From contig NC_135556.1 of assembly GCF_964340395.1 (NCBI RefSeq), forward strand, positions 12,342,410-12,406,409: a DNA stretch of 64,000 nt. The letters are read 5' to 3'. Below, in pieces: positions 59,801 to 64,000 of this stretch. The stretch comes from Glandiceps talaboti. Its lineage: Eukaryota > Hemichordata > Enteropneusta > Spengelidae. The notes under the pieces are model-generated. The model was not told where the DNA came from. It did not search any database and saw only the letters and a list, made by a program, of their open reading frames with translations. Both the position numbers and the translations under genes were made by a program. How positions within the stretch are numbered: position 1 is the stretch's first letter; each line of letters opens with the position of its first letter.

Positions 59801-62800
59801 ATAGTAGTAGTTTGTGTCTGTGTTAGCTTGCTGATAGTTGATTTTTGCCATTGTCATGTTTTACTTTAATAGTAGGGTCCAACTCCCTCTCATCTGGTCA
59901 CTCCCCGCTCCATTCGCCAAAGATCACACCGACGGGGTCACCAATACTCCGTCACAGAACTCGTTCACCGCTACCGCCAGCCTTAGATATCAACCCAGCC
60001 AGCTTGCCATCACAGGACAACCCAGAACAAGTTGACCCAACTCAACAAATGCCAGGTCCAAGCCACATACAGGAGAACATAGGTGGAACTACTTACTTCT
60101 ATACACAAGAGCAAATGCAAGCTGCCCAATCCACTGGCGTAAGTCATATTTGATGTATTTATTTCTACAAATTTAGCAAAATAGTTTCTCTATAAACTAA
60201 ATATGTACAACATTTGTAAGGGAGATTTTAGTGTGAATGATATATCATAAATGTATTAAGGTAGGATGTGGGTCATGGACAAACTTTATTCAGAGTTCAT
60301 AAAACCCATCCAAACTTTGCCATATGGTAGCTTGCTTCTGGTCCTTTTGAAATAATAAAAGAAATTTGGGGTCCGCCATCTTGTTTTCAATAAATTCGAC
60401 TATGTGTTATTTCCCATAGAGGTACCACTGTATTCTGCAGCCATATTGAATTCTAAAAATTTTTAATTTTGATAAAATTTTGACCTCAATTTCAAATATT
60501 TGTTTTGCGACCCCTGTTTTGTTTTCTTGAAATCAACTGAGAACGAGTTGGACTTTTCTTGACCAAAATAACAGGAAAATTTTAAACAGTTTTATTTCCA
60601 AGGCACATTTCACGTTATTTAGGTTTTGAAAGTTGTGAAAAATAAATGTCTTGTGTTTGTGTAATATATGTCTTATTTGAATTGAATAAATGACTAAAGT
60701 TTATGTTATTGTTTTCAAGAATAAAGTAGACAACTACATTCTATATATAAACAAGGAGATACAATCAGCTCTATGGAAATGATCCATCGCATCGCACTAT
60801 ATTTATGTAACATATTGTCATGATGCCAGAGCAAAAATCAATCACTTGAACATACAGTTGTATTTCTACACAACATGTTGTTTGGGGTAAAAAATATATA
60901 ATATTAAAATAACCTCATGATGCATGAATGCTAGAGTGGTACTCCGGTATTGATATTCATGTTAGGGTGTTTTCATTTCAAGTACAGCTACAGAGAACAT
61001 TGCAACTAGAGTATGCCACCCTGGCTTTCATAGGTCCTGTGTTTCTCCTATATAGTATTTATTATTTATCATTATTCTTGTATGACAGGCATATCCAGCC
61101 TTCCATATGTACCCAGGAGAACCAGCAGCCATCAGCTACATGACTCCGAAAGCTAACGCTCCGTCATTCTTTCTAAGTGACGAATTGAGGTTAGATCTCA
61201 TTCAACGTCATTTACAAGCCATGGCACAAGTGGATCCAGCTCAGTCTCCAGGTATGACAAACTTGTTTTTTTTTTTCAATATTCATCATTCAATTTATGC
61301 TTTGCTTCTCAGTACAATTTACCAATAACAGATGATATGATCCAACGTGACATGTTTTTCTAGTGTTTTTGCTAAGGTTGGGGAACCATGGTAACAGAAA
61401 AGGGAAAATATGGTATATACTGGCATATTTTTCAATACACTGTAGCAAAATTTTGAGGGAGAGGGGAACTCCATTACAATGACAGGGGAATGCCAGTGCT
61501 GTAGATTTCACTTGCTTAATACCATCCTAAAACATAAACACTGGTAGAAAACCCTGGTAAAATGACGGAAACTCAGGTAGATTTTACCTGCTTAGCACCC
61601 TTAACAAAAGGGAACCCTGGTAAAATGACAGGGAAACTCAGGTAGATTTACCTGCTTACCACCCTTATCAAAAGGGAACCCTGGTAAAATGGCAAGAAAA
61701 CTCATGTAGATTATACCTGCTTTAAATACTGCCCCAACAAAAACACTGGTGGGGAATGAAAGGGGAACACTGGTAGATTTGACCTTCTGTACTGCCCTTA
61801 GTAATTACACTGCTTACACAATTATGTTGAACACAAAGCTATTTTTGATATTTGTCAGTAGGTGATGTTCATTTGTAGTGTTAGTGATGTGTGACCATTT
61901 CCTTTGTTATTTTATAACATTATTGAGTCTCAATAGACCTGTTGTCAGTTCCATACAATAAATACATGTACCATGAGGGCTTTGCACAAGGGATGGTTGT
62001 CACTTGACTGTACCCTTGATTCACCCTCTGTCATTGATGGCGTTCAGTCTTTGAATAAACAGCTGTGTTTCTTCTATGGTGAAAATGATCGATCAATGAT
62101 GTCCAAGAAATGGAATAAAATTGTTGTGACATAGATTGAGTGACTGCTAGATATTGACCTAACATTGTAACAGAGGGAGGAAATCTGATAAAACATACAT
62201 AGGTTTCATACACAATTTCTCTTCTTCCACTTTTGATTGAGAAACAGACATGTTTCAATCAAATCACTTGTCCTTCTTGACTGTCTAACTGGATCTGACA
62301 GAATGATCCAAATTTACTGGAGGTGTTGAGTAACCAGAGAGGTGTGAAAATGTTAGCTTCAATATATGCAAATTTAGGTGTGAAAGTACTTGTCAGTTTA
62401 TGTACATCTAACTGTCCACCTTCTGTGATGATGTCACTGTAGATTGGTGAAATGTCATATTTTCCTACATTGGCATTAAGTGATGGATTGTTGACTTTGA
62501 TGTACATGGCCTTCAATAGTCTTCTTTTATCCATGTTTTATTCCCTGTCTGTTTCTCAATCAAAAGTGGAAGAAGAGAACTTGTGTATGAGTCTTAGTGC
62601 TTCCATGATGAACACACATAGTATTATACATAGGTTTCAATACATTGTACAATAATTTTGGTGGGCAAGTTCCTATAAACCTTTGTAAACTACCTAGGGG
62701 ATCGATGGTAGATTTTACCTACTCACTGCCCCTGAAAACCATTGTATTATATAGATGTTTTGAGTGCAGGTGTAGCATATTTGCATGAGGGCTTGCAGTG

Positions 62801-63282
62801 TTCTCTGCAGTATATATAGCAAGTAAAAGTGAAGCAGAAAACACTAAGCATGAGTGTATATATCCCTGACACTGGCACTGGCACTAATATGGAATGGCGT
62901 TCTCCTATATTATTACATATTATCAGAAGCAGTAATTTTCCATAAGTGTTTTGTGTACAGGGAACAAATACACATTCATTTTCACCGAATTTGACTACAG
63001 GTATGCAAATAATGTTCCTGGTATAGCAGTGTAGTGCAAATACTGCGTGCTAGTATGCACACACACCAGTGCAAATACTCACAGGTACATATGTTACATA
63101 TATTCTGTTTTTCCATATTCCAGATTTGCCATCCGACGTTGATAATTATCACAGCCTGTGTCCATTAGAACAGATCCCAGTCAGTCCACTAGAAAAATCC
63201 AGTACCTTTGGCTATGTGACGTCGTGTTACAAAGCTATCAACAGTAAAGATGCCAAGATGTACTGTCTCAGAAGAATACATG
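50696..63282 (+). CDS. PAN3: PAN3, PAN2-PAN3 deadenylase adaptor subunit, N-terminal 8 exons (partial)
   Basis: PAN3 recruits the PAN2 nuclease to poly(A)-binding protein for cytoplasmic mRNA deadenylation. Exons in the window: 50696-50882, 57384-57496, 58129-58168, 58638-58711, 59195-59378, 59873-60138, 61089-61251, 63124-63282. GT-AG sites and phases agree, giving 1,186 nt (about 395 residues). The gene runs past the window end. Order: CCCH zinc finger (C-x8-C-x5-C-x3-H, residues about 14-32), disordered linker, PAM2-like region (PNPGAVEFVP), Ser/Pro-rich linker, the conserved MYPGEPAAISYM and SFFLSDELRLDLIQRHLQAM segment, then the start of the pseudokinase (DLPSDVDNYHSLCPLE, FGYVTSCYKAINSKD, YCLRRIHG). 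All match animal PAN3 closely. The start ATG context is AGCCATGAA. The long glycine/proline-rich extension of human PAN3 is absent. Confidence 0.95.
50883..57383 (+). other. PAN3 intron 1 (6.5 kb)
   Basis: Mostly unique AT-rich DNA with a (TA)n tract near 54696-54715 and a 47-48-bp array at 55070-55600. No internal exon recognised. Confidence 0.8.
55070..55600. repeat. 47-48-bp minisatellite, about 11 copies, in PAN3 intron 1
   Basis: Unit words are CTCCCAATTCTGGAGTTCAA, AGTCCAAGCAATCAGTTGTT and TTCCCT. Two overlapping frames of 168 and 144 codons encode 16-residue repeats. They are open because of the repeat length and composition and lack any known domain, so I reject them as genes. Confidence 0.92.
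58816..58990 (+). repeat. Dispersed repeat family E, truncated copy
   Basis: Contains CTCAGGGATCACCTTCCGTG, ATATCAAAGTTCTTCAATCT and CACCATCTTGTTTTCAAGAA, matching the first half of family E. It lies in PAN3 intron 4. Confidence 0.6.
59195..59378 (+). CDS. PAN3: PAN3 exon 5: PAM2-like region with three EFxP motifs
   Basis: Encodes QAPNPGAVEFVPGAKNVGG then SGEFIPGVSEFIPRSK. PNPGAVEFVP fits the PAM2 motif that binds the MLLE domain of poly(A)-binding protein. Two further EFIP cores follow within about 20 residues. The exon's acceptor is a CAGCAG tandem, so the first Gln may be included or skipped. Confidence 0.9.
60139..61088 (+). other. PAN3 intron 6 with family E copy
   Basis: The best-preserved family E copy spans about 60260-60613 (GTAGGATGTGGGTCATGGAC, GTCCGCCATCTTGTTTTCAA, TTCCAAGGCACATTTCACGT). 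The rest shows nothing recognised. Confidence 0.75.
61361..61812 (+). mobile_element. MITE family C, internally amplified copy
   Basis: The left end TAGTGTTTTTGCTAAGGTTG matches family C, and the right end CCCTTAGTAATTACACTG is a decayed match. Inside, a segment of about 70 bp (GGGAACCCTGGTAAAATGAC, ACTCAGGTAGATTTTACCTG) is repeated about three to four times in tandem, so the copy is roughly 450 bp instead of about 160. Confidence 0.65.
62190..62595 (-). mobile_element. Possible Penelope-like retroelement remnant between inverted repeats
   Basis: Arms of about 43 bp at 62210-62252 and 62546-62588 (TTCTTCCACTTTTGATTGAG and its inverse) flank about 290 bp. On the minus strand this interior encodes RRLLKAMYIKVNNPSLNANV then GKYDISPIYSDII, which resembles the C-terminal end of GIY-YIG endonuclease domains found at the end of Penelope-like polyproteins. 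It is a short fossil fragment inside PAN3 intron 7; no reverse-transcriptase part is seen. The identification rests on a remembered motif pattern and is tentative. Confidence 0.4.
63124..63282 (+). CDS. PAN3: PAN3 exon 8: start of the pseudokinase domain
   Basis: Encodes DLPSDVDNYHSLCPLEQIPV then FGYVTSCYKAINSKD and YCLRRIHG, almost identical to human PAN3 up to the exon end. The next exon (human FRLVNTKCM) lies beyond the window. Ends in phase 1 at GTAGGT. Confidence 0.93.
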
Positions 63283-64000
63283 GTAGGTTAAATTTAATGT
63301 GTATGGCTTATTTCAGTAACAGTAATATGGTAGTAGAGTGTGCTAAAAGAGTATGTGTGGTTTGCCAGCATAGTGTTATGTCCAAATGCATGAAAGTGAT
63401 AACTGTAATAGTAGTTGAAGTTGAAGAGTTTTAGTTTGCATTCAGAGGCCATCAGCCTAGAATACATGTACAAGCAAAAAAAAGCATGACAAAAAGCATA
63501 ATGGTTGCATACGTACAAGGAAGGAAAACGTACCACGAATAAATAAATAAACACATATCTTATGGAGTTGAAAAGATGTCTCGCAATCTGAATGCCTTGT
63601 AAAATATACATTGCAAGTTGTCTTAGATGATGAGGGTTTTTACACGCCATTAAATGATAGGACTTATATAACTTCAATAGAATAGCTAATGAACAGTATT
63701 GATACATAGAACCAGATCATATTCAAAGAATATGCTTTCAGTTTGTATGAATATAAAAATGTTTTTCTTGTACACGTGTGAATATTTACTGTATATATTG
63801 TATCCTTATTTAACTTAGCAAATGTTATCTGTATTTGCAAATGAAGGGAAAAAAAACGACAAATGAATGCCCCAAGTCAGTTATCCGTGACTATGATGTC
63901 ACAGGTTAGCCTTTCAAATTTGCTGAATGAATTAGAGACAATTAGTGCTTTATGTTTTCAATTTGATGACAGAAAATAGGGGTCGTAAGGTTTGCAGATA
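63283..64000 (+). other. PAN3 intron 8, start only
   Basis: The intron continues past the window end. No exon for the next conserved PAN3 segment is visible here. Open frames on both strands are short and unmatched. Confidence 0.7.

Overview
This is a window of animal nuclear DNA. It is AT-rich and intron-rich, and it is crowded with microsatellites, minisatellites and small inverted-repeat elements. The protein matches and the repeat style suggest an invertebrate, probably marine (lophotrochozoan or invertebrate deuterostome). The species cannot be settled from the sequence. Three conserved genes can be assembled exon by exon. Splice sites and reading phases agree at every junction.

The layout is as follows. 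From 1 to 9.2 kb there is gene-free DNA with a CT/CA microsatellite, a foldback element, a 60-bp minisatellite and the 3' flank of the first gene. From 9,193 to 35,108 (minus strand) lies a complete 13-exon ubinuclein gene (UBN1/UBN2 orthologue, 1,412 residues), the Hpc2-type subunit of the HIRA histone H3.3 chaperone. Its introns hold much of the repeat DNA, and its large exon 12 holds a coding 36-bp minisatellite. From 35.1 to 40.0 kb is intergenic DNA with no recognised gene. From 40,019 to 50,187 (minus strand) lies a complete 10-exon GCNA gene (549 residues): an acidic disordered N-terminus with SUMO-interacting-like motifs, a SprT metalloprotease domain with HELCH, a zinc ribbon and an HMG-box-like tail. 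From 50,696 (plus strand) to beyond the window end lies PAN3, the adaptor subunit of the PAN2-PAN3 poly(A) deadenylase. Eight exons are present: a CCCH finger, a PAM2-like region and the start of the pseudokinase.

GCNA and PAN3 are head to head, with 508 bp between their start codons, so they probably share a divergent promoter. The three genes act in chromatin assembly, DNA-protein crosslink repair in the germ line, and mRNA deadenylation. Nothing visible joins them into one pathway.

The less ordinary material is structural. It includes a degenerate tandem array that carries copies of the UBN exon 3 splice acceptor, a 46-bp array that stops next to the UBN exon 4 donor, and a six-unit intronic array in which each unit carries an M-box-like and a CCAAT-like site. 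There are also several small dispersed element families present in two or more copies, a HINE/pearl-like element with two tandem core repeats and a 3' hairpin, and a possible Penelope-like remnant inside a PAN3 intron. I see no strong evidence for a wholly new multi-gene system.
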